Source: DAITQM01 sp036832975 (GTDB lineage: Bacteria > Pseudomonadota > Gammaproteobacteria > Xanthomonadales > Wenzhouxiangellaceae). From it: a stretch of 64,000 bases of DNA. Within the stretch, counting starts at the first letter, position 1. Each line of letters starts with the position of its first letter. Shown here one piece after another: positions 1 to 8,282 of the stretch. The notes beneath the pieces are model-generated. The model saw only the letters and a list, made by a program, of their open reading frames with translations, was not told the DNA's origin and did not search any database. A program made the position numbers and the translations under genes. The DNA is taken from positions 62,001 to 126,000 of the forward strand of contig DAITQM010000002.1 in NCBI GenBank assembly GCA_036832975.1. Direction: 5' to 3'.

Positions 1-1
1 C

Positions 2-631
2 GGTTCGGATCCCCGCATCGGTTATTCATTCATTTATCCGGGCGTTGGCTATGGGGGCGCTTGTTTCCCGAAGGATATCAGTGCGCTCGCTTGTACGGCA
101 CGCAGCCATGGTTACGAGCCGCGTATGCTCGAAACAGTGGAAGCGATCAACCGCATTCAAAAAAAGCGCTTGTTGGAATACATTCATGCTCACTTCCAGG
201 GCAATTTACATGGCCGTACGATTGCCGTATGGGGGCTTGCGTTCAAACCCAATACCAACGATATGCGGGAAGCGCCCAGCCGCGTGTTGATGGAGGACTT
301 GTGGACCGCCGGCGCCAGGGTTCGTGCCCACGACCCTAAGGCGCTTGATGAAGCACGTAGCCTCTACGGCGACCGCGAAGACCTGGTGTATTGCGAGGAT
401 CAGTACGATGCGCTAGATGGAGCAGATGCCCTGGCCGTAGTGACGGAATGGAAAGTTTACTGGAATCTGAACAATGCAATAGTGCGAGGTCGTATGAAAC
501 GGGCGCTCATCTTCGATGGACGTAATATTTACGATCCTGCAGTCATGGAGAAAGAAGGGTTTATTTATTACAGCATCGGTCGCGCGCCGGTGTTACCGGC
601 TGCACGTGACATACTCGGCGCTGTGGGATGA
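2..631 (+). CDS. ugd: UDP-glucose 6-dehydrogenase, C-terminal part (5' end outside window)
   Basis: Oxidises UDP-glucose to UDP-glucuronate with two NAD+ in the cytoplasm, supplying an acidic sugar for surface polysaccharide. The frame is open from base 2 and gives 209 residues. The catalytic-cysteine motif GGACFPKD lies near residues 19-26, followed by the helix that links the two domains (EAINRIQKKR) and the C-terminal UDP-binding domain with WGLAFKPNTNDMREAPS, which is diagnostic of the UDP-glucose/GDP-mannose dehydrogenase family. The NAD-binding half lies before the window. The C terminus looks complete. It is the only gene of the polysaccharide block on the plus strand, so it runs convergently with the glycosyltransferases. 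Family assignment is secure; whether the upstream half is intact cannot be seen. Confidence 0.93.
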   Translation, partial: GSDPRIGYSFIYPGVGYGGACFPKDISALACTARSHGYEPRMLETVEAINRIQKKRLLEYIHAHFQGNLHGRTIAVWGLAFKPNTNDMREAPSRVLMEDLWTAGARVRAHDPKALDEARSLYGDREDLVYCEDQYDALDGADALAVVTEWKVYWNLNNAIVRGRMKRALIFDGRNIYDPAVMEKEGFIYYSIGRAPVLPAARDILGAVG

Positions 632-714
632 ATCATCGCCGGTGTTTGCTGCGAGCTTCAGGCATCCGTGTGTCCACGGCGAGTGGAATTGCGAGAGCGG
701 TAGATGCAAGAAAC

Positions 715-790
715 AAGACCTGTTGTCAACACCAACCTGAGATGTCCGGTTTTCAGCGAAGTGAGATGTCCCCTTTCCGGTAGTTTACGG
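715..790. repeat. Possible insertion-sequence end remnant
   Basis: Two direct copies of TGAGATGTCC lie about 24 bases apart here, followed by CCTTTCCGG. The stretch adjoins the point where the neighbouring methyltransferase stops resembling its family. Paired short direct repeats near an end are common in some insertion sequences, IS21-like ones among them. No transposase or clear terminal inverted repeat is present, so the identification is weak. Confidence 0.25.
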
Positions 791-1264
791 AGTCATCACC
801 TTCAGCTCAGTTCGTGACGGCCTCCTTCGATTCCGTTCGGGTTTTTGGTTTGGCACGGTGAACTGGAGAATCCCAGTTGGTTTAAGAATCCGAATCAGTT
901 CCCGATATGCAGCCCGGTCATCGGCTACGTGCTCAAGCACATGATTGCAGATCACAAAATCATAAATACCATCCGGTCGATCAATTGCCTGAAAATCCAA
1001 AGATGTAGGGCTTCCGTAAATTGACACTTCAAAGCATCCGAATAGATCACGGGGCGCAGGCGGATCTCGGCTAAACATTAAGACCCTGGCCCTCTTTAGG
1101 TAATCCTTGTCAAAGGAATCCCAAACCTGTCTCACAATACGATGCCGCTCGAGTCATCCGCATGAGCGACACGCAGGAGCTTGGCCCGCAGGCGTGACCC
1201 TGCCGCTAGGCGCTGGACCGAACTCCTCCCCACCACAAATGTTACAAACAGTACGGCTATTCAT
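785..1264 (-). pseudogene. Broken SAM-dependent methyltransferase with N-terminal zinc ribbon
   Basis: From an ATG at 1264 the frame reads 36 codons containing two CxxC pairs (CNIC and CRSC), then hits TGA at 1156-1154. It continues in the same frame with LERHRIVRQVWDSF and a methyltransferase core whose best motif is DFVICNHVLEHV, followed by LIRILKPTG. Methyltransferases with this zinc ribbon and an SLERHR-type motif usually have a sense codon where the TGA lies. The far end is also lost: after ILQFTVP the protein turns into an unrelated arginine-rich tail and stops at about 160 codons, against roughly 240 in the family. I read it as a dead sugar or peptide methyltransferase, truncated by a rearrangement and carrying a nonsense mutation. 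Confidence 0.75.
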
Positions 1265-1597
1265 AAACTCATCTCTAGAAGCATTTTAGACACTGTCATA
1301 ATCGTCGTCCCCCATTCGATCATAAACCTAGATCGACAGGAGCCTGTGAACCTGTAGCCCTGCGCCCTACGAAACTGAGTCTACAACGACTTAGCCGCGT
1401 TCTGCCAGCAGGAGCGAGTCAATCGGTGCCGTCCAGTTGAAAGCCAAGATGACCGACCTGACCTGCCCGGTTTCTTCGGGCCACTCTCGGACTTGCTCAA
1501 TTTGTACATGCTGGAGACCCCAAGTGTCGGGTAATTACTCTATTTGTACACACAGAGTTGTTGACGCGGTACGCTAATTTCTATCACAAGCCGTTCA
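1265..1597. other. Intergenic region, no gene recognised
   Basis: About 330 bases between the broken methyltransferase and the FkbM gene. A minus-strand frame of some 40 codons (QIEQVREWPEETG and onward) looks mildly protein-like but has no start and matches nothing I recognise. It may be another decayed gene end. No promoter or terminator is evident. Confidence 0.4.
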
Positions 1598-2281
1598 TTA
1601 AAAAGGCACCACAAGTCTATTTTCATTTGTTTCATAACGTTTAATCTTAAACATTTCTTGATATTTATTTTCAACCAACCATGAATCGAATCTATCTAAA
1701 TTTCTATTATCTACTTCTACAAACATAACAGGACGGCATCGCGCGATAGTACGCGACAACCCATTTAATACCTGAAGCTCCATGCCCTCGACATCAATTT
1801 TTATAAATGAAACACCTAGTGTTTGAACAAAATAATCACAAGGCCGCACTGGGACCGTGCCAGATTCGGAAATGATCGCCCTAACCAAGCCCTTATTATC
1901 GACATGGCGCGACTCCACGTCGCACAACGCAAATCGATCACCAAGAGCCCAACCCAAAAAACTGGTGTCTATATTTTTACAATCATTCAGAGCAACATTC
2001 ACCTTAAGTATTTCTATCACCTCATCATACATTTCAAATGGCACGATTTTTGCCTTTGGAAACTGCTTTGACCAGAATATCGAATGATTTCCAACGTTTG
2101 CGCCAATATCTAAAATCACGCCATTTGGATTTATAAATTCGGAGATCTCTTCAAGATCTTCTATTTCATAAACTTTACCTTGCGCATGACATCGCTGAAT
2201 AGTATCATTTGGGTTGGTCACAAAGAATAACATCTCCCCAAAATCATACTCGACTTTACTTATTGCCCCATTAAGCATCAT
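1598..2281 (-). CDS. FkbM family methyltransferase
   Basis: Predicted SAM-dependent O-methyltransferase of 227 residues, probably modifying a sugar in the polysaccharide made by this locus. Motif I is ILDIGANVGNHS (residues 56-67), and the FkbM signature FIKIDVEGMELQVLNG lies near residues 159-174. I chose the ATG at 2281 because it overlaps the stop of the upstream gene as ATGA; a GTG three codons earlier is possible. The gene is visibly AT-rich, with runs such as TTGATATTTATTTTC, unlike nearly all its neighbours, which suggests recent transfer. It is last in a minus-strand chain with the GT-D enzyme and the large multidomain protein. The acceptor is unknown. Confidence 0.85.
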   Translation of the reverse strand: MMLNGAISKVEYDFGEMLFFVTNPNDTIQRCHAQGKVYEIEDLEEISEFINPNGVILDIGANVGNHSIFWSKQFPKAKIVPFEMYDEVIEILKVNVALNDCKNIDTSFLGWALGDRFALCDVESRHVDNKGLVRAIISESGTVPVRPCDYFVQTLGVSFIKIDVEGMELQVLNGLSRTIARCRPVMFVEVDNRNLDRFDSWLVENKYQEMFKIKRYETNENRLVVPF

Positions 2282-3264
2282 AGCTTCCACCTATTAATAA
2301 ATTCTTCTTCCAAGCCACGCGCCTTAATCCCCAGCCAAATTTCAGCAATGCTGCCGATATCAATCGCGATACCACCGTTCCGCTTGATGCGGTCACAGTA
2401 ACGCTTACCCAGCAAGCCTGCTGCAACAAAGAATACCTGACCCTGAAGGTTTGGTCGAATTTCATCGATTATGCGGTTCATCGCATCAGGATAATGGTAA
2501 GTGTTTTTTCGTTCTGCATGGGGAGCGAAAATAGCCTGTCTGGGGACCCGTATAAACTCCACCTCAGGTATGCCGAATGCATCGTTCAGCTTTGTCGCCA
2601 GCTCTGGATAGACGGAAATTAGACCAACTCTTCGCTCGTCGGATACAATATCTGGGTAGAAGGGCAGCAGTCCACGGCTGAACCACGCGTCAGAGTGCAC
2701 GTCTCCCAGCTCACCTATTTCCAACCCGATACGATGCAGCAAGATATAAGATAGCCGATTTCCGGTCAGCGCCCTCACATCAATCTTTGATTCCTCCGTA
2801 TGGAAACCGCGTTCAATCGTGCCGAAATTTGGAAATCCAAGTAGATCCGCATTCCTAATCGCCTCTGCCAAGAATGATCCAAATTCTTTCGAATTATCGG
2901 GTACCACCCTCTGCTCACCGAAATGCATGAAGGAAATCTTTTTTACGCAGTAGTCGAGCAGTTTGTCGCCAATTTGGAAGTCGAACGCAAGTGGAAGCAG
3001 GTTGCCTTCACCGTCACTAACCCGAACGCACGATGTCGGCTTGCGCTCCTGTTTCCGAGACAAAATAAATTCGGCGACGCCGCGACCTTGAAGTTTTTTC
3101 AAGCGCCCGGATTCATACGCAGTGTTAAGAGCCTCGCGCATGCACACGAACTTCTCAAGGCTGTATGTATTACTGAACTCGACGAAATCAGCTGCCGCGT
3201 CTCGATCTGGTGGCATCCATATCGCGCTTCCAATGACGTCAATGTCAAGATTATGCCTCATCAT
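2278..3264 (-). CDS. GT-D fold glycosyltransferase (DUF1792-like)
   Basis: A 328-residue cytoplasmic protein. Residues 81-88 read RVSDGEGN, matching the acidic DxE metal and nucleotide-sugar motif of GT-D glycosyltransferases. The C-terminal part contains VFFVAAGLLGKRYCDRI followed by AIDIGS, the pattern seen in this family where the sugar nucleotide is held. Start ATG at 3264 follows AGGAG and overlaps the TGA of the large upstream gene as ATGA, so the two are probably translationally coupled; its own stop overlaps the FkbM start in the same way. Role inferred: adding one sugar to a surface glycan. Family recognition rests on motifs only; donor and acceptor are unknown. Confidence 0.68.
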   Translation of the reverse strand: MMRHNLDIDVIGSAIWMPPDRDAAADFVEFSNTYSLEKFVCMREALNTAYESGRLKKLQGRGVAEFILSRKQERKPTSCVRVSDGEGNLLPLAFDFQIGDKLLDYCVKKISFMHFGEQRVVPDNSKEFGSFLAEAIRNADLLGFPNFGTIERGFHTEESKIDVRALTGNRLSYILLHRIGLEIGELGDVHSDAWFSRGLLPFYPDIVSDERRVGLISVYPELATKLNDAFGIPEVEFIRVPRQAIFAPHAERKNTYHYPDAMNRIIDEIRPNLQGQVFFVAAGLLGKRYCDRIKRNGGIAIDIGSIAEIWLGIKARGLEEEFINRWKL

Positions 3265-6200
3265 GTACTCCTAGATGCCAGATTACCTTCAGAAGCCGCA
3301 ATAATATTGCGGACAACACTATCGAAACGCGCACGCCACGAGTTTTTTGAAATAAATTCAGAGCTTACTACTTTGCGAGAGTGCTTTCCGCCACGACTTA
3401 TTGTCCGTCCTACTGCGGCTATAAACTCATCGCTATCCTTTGCTACGCACAGCCCGTCCCACTCAGCCAAATTCGGAACATCAGTGGCGACGACCGGCAC
3501 TCCGTGAACAGCATAAACGAAAAGCTTCAGTGGATTCATATTCTTCGTCATTTCGGTCTTGCGGTGCGGGATCAGGCCGACATCGAAGCAGCGCACCCAG
3601 GCGCCGCTTTCTTCATAAGGGACGACACCCGGCATGACCACATTGGTGTGACATGCAAGTCGACGTACATCAGGATTAGCGTGGGTCGACCCGACGAGCG
3701 CCAGTAGCGCGTTGGGAAATTCATCGGCCAGACGCTCAAGCAGGTCAATATCGATCTTTGATTCGAGATTGCCGACGAAACCGAGCACCTTACCGGGCCA
3801 TGACTTTAGACGCTTGTATGATTCGCAGCCCCTCGGCTCGGCTACGTCTGGGTCGGGATCGCATCCATTGGGTATGAGACGGATGCCCGGAAAGAAGGCC
3901 AGCATCGAGTCGCGCACCGGTTCGCAATTCGCGAATGCAAAATCAGCTCGCGAAAGAACTTCGCTATACTGCTCGGTGAGCCAGTCGCGCTCGTCCGACG
4001 AAACGCTCGGCCAAGCGCGATGATCGTCGACAATGTCGACAACCGTCTTTCCGGGATGCAACGCATCGACGATGGGCGTGAGAAATCGATTCTTTGGGTA
4101 CAGCCAGAACACGGCTCTTTCGGCAACAATGCCTTCATTCAGAAGTGTCTCACGAACGTGGTTAATCACCGCAGCAGTAAGTTGCGGACGGGGATCACCC
4201 GGGCGCGCACCACGGTCGAATAAATCCGGCGGATACGCGAAAACGCGGTAGCGAACCTTTGGGGTATCGTGCAGGCCCAGCAGCTTTTCCTGTGTTCGCG
4301 TATAAATGTGGCGATGTTGGGTGATCTCGCCACGCGCTTCGCGAAGTTTGGCAAGCTGATACTGAGAAATTGGCGCATCAAACACGACCACGCGACGCAC
4401 GTCGGGCCTAGAGGCAAGATACTTGACGACCATGTCAGATCGCCGGCCGTACAGTGTAGTATCGTTTTGTTTCCAGAACACTACAATATCAACGCCGGCG
4501 GCGGGTGACTCACCAGACCTGTCAGATATCGCAGGTAAACCGATAGCGCGAGTCTCCGCGGCGATAAGGCGCTCTCCCAGCGAAGGGGCATCGGTCTGCG
4601 GGAGCTTATTCACCGTGTGCGTTTTCAGTCCGCCAATCACTTCACGCAGGGTTCTTGCAAGTGCGGCATAGCTGTATTTGCCTTCAAACACCGCGCGCGC
4701 CCGCGTTGGTGTCGCCCCGGCGCACTGGACGCGAACCAGGTCCTCAGACAATCGATCAGCTTCCAACACCTCGGCGACGCCATCGCGCACGAGATCCATA
4801 AGTGGCGGTGTGCGTGAGACCAGTAGCGGCACCCCGGCGGCAATTGCATCGATCGCCTTGGCAGGTAGCTGATAGAGCGAGATCGGATGATCAACGTCTT
4901 GCGGCAAAGCGACAACGTCCGCGCACGCAAGTACATCGGGAAGAGATTCAAAGCTCTGATTGGGCACCCGGATCACACGCTCCGGCGCGAGGCGATCAAG
5001 CGCTGCAAACACCGAGCGATCAGGTGCATCACCGACAATGACCAGGCGCCAGGCCGGGTCATCAATCGCAGCTACCGCCTTGGCCAATGTACCGATTCCC
5101 TTGTGCAAACGGGGTGTGCCACAAAACAACAACGCTTTTGCATCCACCGGGATGCCATAGCGTTGGCGCATTTCGTTACGTCTTTTCAGATCAGCGACTG
5201 AAAAGACAGTTTCGTCACGCGCGTGTGGAACGAGGGTGCCCCCGTACTTTTTCTGCAACGCGGTGTTAGAGACCAAGCGGGCATCGGCTTCGCTGATCAG
5301 GCTTTCAGACAGGCGTGTCCAGATTGCCTCATACGGTTCGTCCTCGCCTTCGAGAGCACCCGGCGCCATTGCCTCCAGTGCCGTCAGATCGAACGGCGTT
5401 TGGTCCTCAAAAAATGAGAGCTCGTGATCGTCAATGTCGAGGATGAGGGGGCAGCCTGCAAGCTCCTTGATTTGAAGGCCCAATTGGAGCGAAGGCAAGC
5501 GCGGCTTGCAGGCAATCACCACATCGGGCTTTACAGTCGCGGCAATTCGCTCTGCGGTCTCCAGGAAGTCCGGAAAGCGGCCGCCTGGTATCGGGATGAC
5601 TGGAAGGCGTGAATTCTTCAAGGGCGGCCAGACGTCTTGGCCGTACCGCGGAAACTGAAAGCCGGCAATGATTGTATGGTGCACCACGCGGTCGACCACC
5701 TCGGCAACCATGTAGGCTCGCCCCAGCGGATTATGACCGATATCCCAGGAGATTATCAGAACGGTCAGCGGAAGCTTTGGTTGCCTTATTGGCACCACCT
5801 GCTGAGCATGCTCCCGCTGCCGGCCAGCAGGTTTGTTCTGAACCTGGTCAACTCCCCGCGTCTGGCCTCGCCCTTCACTTCGGCCCTTCACAACCCAGTG
5901 GACGAGCGGATTCACTCTTGCAACGGCGAGCTCGGGATTTGCGTCAAGATAGCCCTGGGTGGAAAAATTCTTGCTTGGATCACGCCCCTCGGATGCGCCG
6001 TTGGCCAGAAAGTGGACCAATGGGTTGACGCCGGCCTCAGCGACATCGGGGTAGCGCTCAAGGTACCAGACAGCGTCGAACTCGGGATGCGGACTGCGGA
6101 CCTGACGGCTGCCACTTAACAGAAAATGCTCGAGCGGTTCGAGTCCAGCCTCAGCGACGCCTGGATTCTCTTCGAGATACTCTTTTCGCAGAAACAGCGG

Positions 6201-8132
6201 GTGCGGGTCGGCACACTCAACGAGCCGCCGATCCAGATAAAGCTCCAGTGCAGTCTGATTTTTTTCTACCTGCACGCCCTCATGATCAACCCACCAGGAT
6301 GGGTCGAACAAGAGACTGGGCGCCCGCCCCTCTCGGCCACCATCCGCGACATAATGCAGCGCCGGATTCATGCCCGCCATCTTTACATCCGGATTCTGCT
6401 TCAGATACCAGTCACCGTCAAAGATCGGAGACGCTGCAATACGTATTGCCCGGGGTATCAGCCGCCGCATCCGGAAAAGGGAAAGCGGCATGACCGGGAA
6501 CTTGAATACCGCACGCCAACCCGATACGGCGATACGCAACTGATTTAGCTCCTGAAGGAGATTATCACGACGCCTTGTCTGATGCTTCTGATATCGTTCG
6601 GCATGCTTTTGTCTTTTTGCCTCATTCGCCAGCAACCTAAGCTCTTGCCGACTTTCTCGAATTTCTCCCTGCAACTTAACCAGATTATTTTTGACCTCCT
6701 CGATTTCCCTGAGTCTGTCAGCGATATTGGCCAGACCTTCCGACACCTTCTTCATATCAGCCCCTCTTTGCGATACGATTTTTTTCATTGAAACTTCTTG
6801 GATTTTTTCTCTCTTTTTTTGAATGTCACGCTCAGCCGCAAGCTCGGCAGTCTTGTTATTCAGTTCCTCTATTTGCTTTCGTGCCGCGCCAAGTTCTTCG
6901 TCTCGTCTGACAATTTCTTCCTGCCTTTCCTTCAGCGATGCAGACAAGGCACTCGTCCTGGAACTTTCCTGTTTGATTTTCGCTGTTGCTTGACGCAGGT
7001 CTTCTTTCAGCGCAGAATTTTCTGATTTGTGCTCTTGGACCTTCTTTTTATGCTCAGCCGCAAGCTCGGCAGTCTTGTTATTCAGTTCCTCTATTTGCTT
7101 TCGTGCCGCGCCAAGTTCTTCGTCTCGTCTGACAATTTCTTCCTGCCTTTCCTTCAGCGATGCAGACAAGGCACTCGTCCTGGAACTTTCCTGTTTGATT
7201 TTCGCTGTTGCTTGACGCAGGTCTTCTTTCAGCGCAGAATTTTCCGATTGCTGCTGAGCCTCAGTCGCAATCTTTCGCTCAAGAATCCGCGCTTTCTCGA
7301 TCAGGTCTGTTCTCTCCTTTTGATCAATCTCGAATTCTCGCAGTATCCGTATTGATCGATGTGCGACTCCTCCTTTGAAGTCCTCGATTTCAGCTTTACG
7401 AAGCCGCAACCAAAGATCTCGTTGTCCGGGGGAAAGCCAATCATCGTCGTCCTCCTCTGACAGCTCCCGGCGAAGCTCCGGCTTGATGCTGGCGGCACCG
7501 GCTTCGAGGTCCAGCCGCGTCGCTGTTGCGGTACCCAGCGCTTTGGCGACTCTTTCCAATACCTCGCCCGGCGCAGCCACCAGGTCGTTGTAGGACACAA
7601 GTGCATGGGGGATGCGCCGGCCCTGCTTCAGGGCGCTGGTCATGTATACTTCCCACAGCGCCAGCCCCGCCTGCATCGGGAACCCGTTACGGCGCCTCAA
7701 GGACCGCGCCACCTCAACCGGGTGCCGTGACATGATCAGGGCGAAGGGATTCTCCAATATCGCCCTGAGTGCCGGAAAAAGGAGACACAGTCTTGGCTCT
7801 TTCAGGACCCAGGCGTACTCCGCCTGACCATTTAGTCTGGTGACCAGTTCCTGAAGCGCGCGGGTCTGCGCATCACGGACATCCTGTCTGATGTTGCCGA
7901 CATCGAAGGAGCTAACCTTCCACCAGTCCGCGTCAGCACCATGCAAGAGGGCATCGCAAATCTTTCTGGCGTCGCGATGCTCGAAGAAACCCTGAGGATT
8001 CTCCCAGGACTTCCCTGTCAATTCCTGCTCGTCACCAACATAAACGCCCATCCGATGCAATGCACCAGTCAGGGCGGATGTGCCCGAACGGTGCATGCCC
8101 AGGACCACGATTTGCAACGGATTAGTGGGCAC
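3261..8132 (-). CDS. Multidomain sulfotransferase / coiled-coil / DWYL-repeat / double glycosyltransferase
   Basis: 1623 residues in one frame. Residues 1-215 are a sulfotransferase domain: the 5'-phosphosulfate loop GMHRSGTSALTG is at 12-23 and a 3'-phosphate-type motif SRHPVEVARSLRRR at 135-148. Residues about 265-540 are a charged coiled coil rich in E, K, Q and A, with a 74-residue internal duplication. Residues about 570-755 hold four or five repeats of the type FDGDWYLKQNPDV...NPALHYVADG. Two GT-B glycosyltransferase domains follow, about 785-1170 and 1210-1615; the first ends with a GT4-like SLYQLPAKAIDAIAAGVP. Start is GTG at 8132, preceded by GGAGG at five bases. No signal peptide or membrane segment is seen, so it is probably cytoplasmic or membrane-peripheral. 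Inferred role: assembling and sulfating a surface glycan. The fusion is unusually large but shows no frameshift. Confidence 0.85.
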   Translation of the reverse strand: MPTNPLQIVVLGMHRSGTSALTGALHRMGVYVGDEQELTGKSWENPQGFFEHRDARKICDALLHGADADWWKVSSFDVGNIRQDVRDAQTRALQELVTRLNGQAEYAWVLKEPRLCLLFPALRAILENPFALIMSRHPVEVARSLRRRNGFPMQAGLALWEVYMTSALKQGRRIPHALVSYNDLVAAPGEVLERVAKALGTATATRLDLEAGAASIKPELRRELSEEDDDDWLSPGQRDLWLRLRKAEIEDFKGGVAHRSIRILREFEIDQKERTDLIEKARILERKIATEAQQQSENSALKEDLRQATAKIKQESSRTSALSASLKERQEEIVRRDEELGAARKQIEELNNKTAELAAEHKKKVQEHKSENSALKEDLRQATAKIKQESSRTSALSASLKERQEEIVRRDEELGAARKQIEELNNKTAELAAERDIQKKREKIQEVSMKKIVSQRGADMKKVSEGLANIADRLREIEEVKNNLVKLQGEIRESRQELRLLANEAKRQKHAERYQKHQTRRRDNLLQELNQLRIAVSGWRAVFKFPVMPLSLFRMRRLIPRAIRIAASPIFDGDWYLKQNPDVKMAGMNPALHYVADGGREGRAPSLLFDPSWWVDHEGVQVEKNQTALELYLDRRLVECADPHPLFLRKEYLEENPGVAEAGLEPLEHFLLSGSRQVRSPHPEFDAVWYLERYPDVAEAGVNPLVHFLANGASEGRDPSKNFSTQGYLDANPELAVARVNPLVHWVVKGRSEGRGQTRGVDQVQNKPAGRQREHAQQVVPIRQPKLPLTVLIISWDIGHNPLGRAYMVAEVVDRVVHHTIIAGFQFPRYGQDVWPPLKNSRLPVIPIPGGRFPDFLETAERIAATVKPDVVIACKPRLPSLQLGLQIKELAGCPLILDIDDHELSFFEDQTPFDLTALEAMAPGALEGEDEPYEAIWTRLSESLISEADARLVSNTALQKKYGGTLVPHARDETVFSVADLKRRNEMRQRYGIPVDAKALLFCGTPRLHKGIGTLAKAVAAIDDPAWRLVIVGDAPDRSVFAALDRLAPERVIRVPNQSFESLPDVLACADVVALPQDVDHPISLYQLPAKAIDAIAAGVPLLVSRTPPLMDLVRDGVAEVLEADRLSEDLVRVQCAGATPTRARAVFEGKYSYAALARTLREVIGGLKTHTVNKLPQTDAPSLGERLIAAETRAIGLPAISDRSGESPAAGVDIVVFWKQNDTTLYGRRSDMVVKYLASRPDVRRVVVFDAPISQYQLAKLREARGEITQHRHIYTRTQEKLLGLHDTPKVRYRVFAYPPDLFDRGARPGDPRPQLTAAVINHVRETLLNEGIVAERAVFWLYPKNRFLTPIVDALHPGKTVVDIVDDHRAWPSVSSDERDWLTEQYSEVLSRADFAFANCEPVRDSMLAFFPGIRLIPNGCDPDPDVAEPRGCESYKRLKSWPGKVLGFVGNLESKIDIDLLERLADEFPNALLALVGSTHANPDVRRLACHTNVVMPGVVPYEESGAWVRCFDVGLIPHRKTEMTKNMNPLKLFVYAVHGVPVVATDVPNLAEWDGLCVAKDSDEFIAAVGRTISRGGKHSRKVVSSEFISKNSWRARFDSVVRNIIAASEGNLASRST
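6830..7022. repeat. Perfect 193-bp direct repeat, copy 1
   Basis: Identical by eye to 7052-7244, offset 222 bases or 74 codons. It encodes part of the coiled coil of the large glycosyltransferase fusion. The offset is a multiple of three, so the duplication keeps the frame. Confidence 0.93.
7052..7244. repeat. Perfect 193-bp direct repeat, copy 2
   Basis: Second copy of the in-frame coiled-coil duplication. The 29 bases between copies, and those after this copy, are only loosely similar, so the identical block is bounded on both sides. Confidence 0.93.
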
Positions 8133-8282
8133 ATGCCCTCCCCGCGGCGGCTTTCGGACTGGATTTCAAGCTGGAGTTCATGACTGTTATCAGCGCAGCT
8201 GCATTGATCCGCGTTGTGTGGTTATTGGGCACCCGGCCCGGAAGCGCCTTCAGATCGCTTATTGATTCAGCGATATGGCACA

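Noticed and set aside
1154..1156. Selenocysteine at the TGA of the methyltransferase
   Set aside because: No downstream stem-loop of the expected type is visible, and the gene is also truncated at its other end, so decay is simpler.
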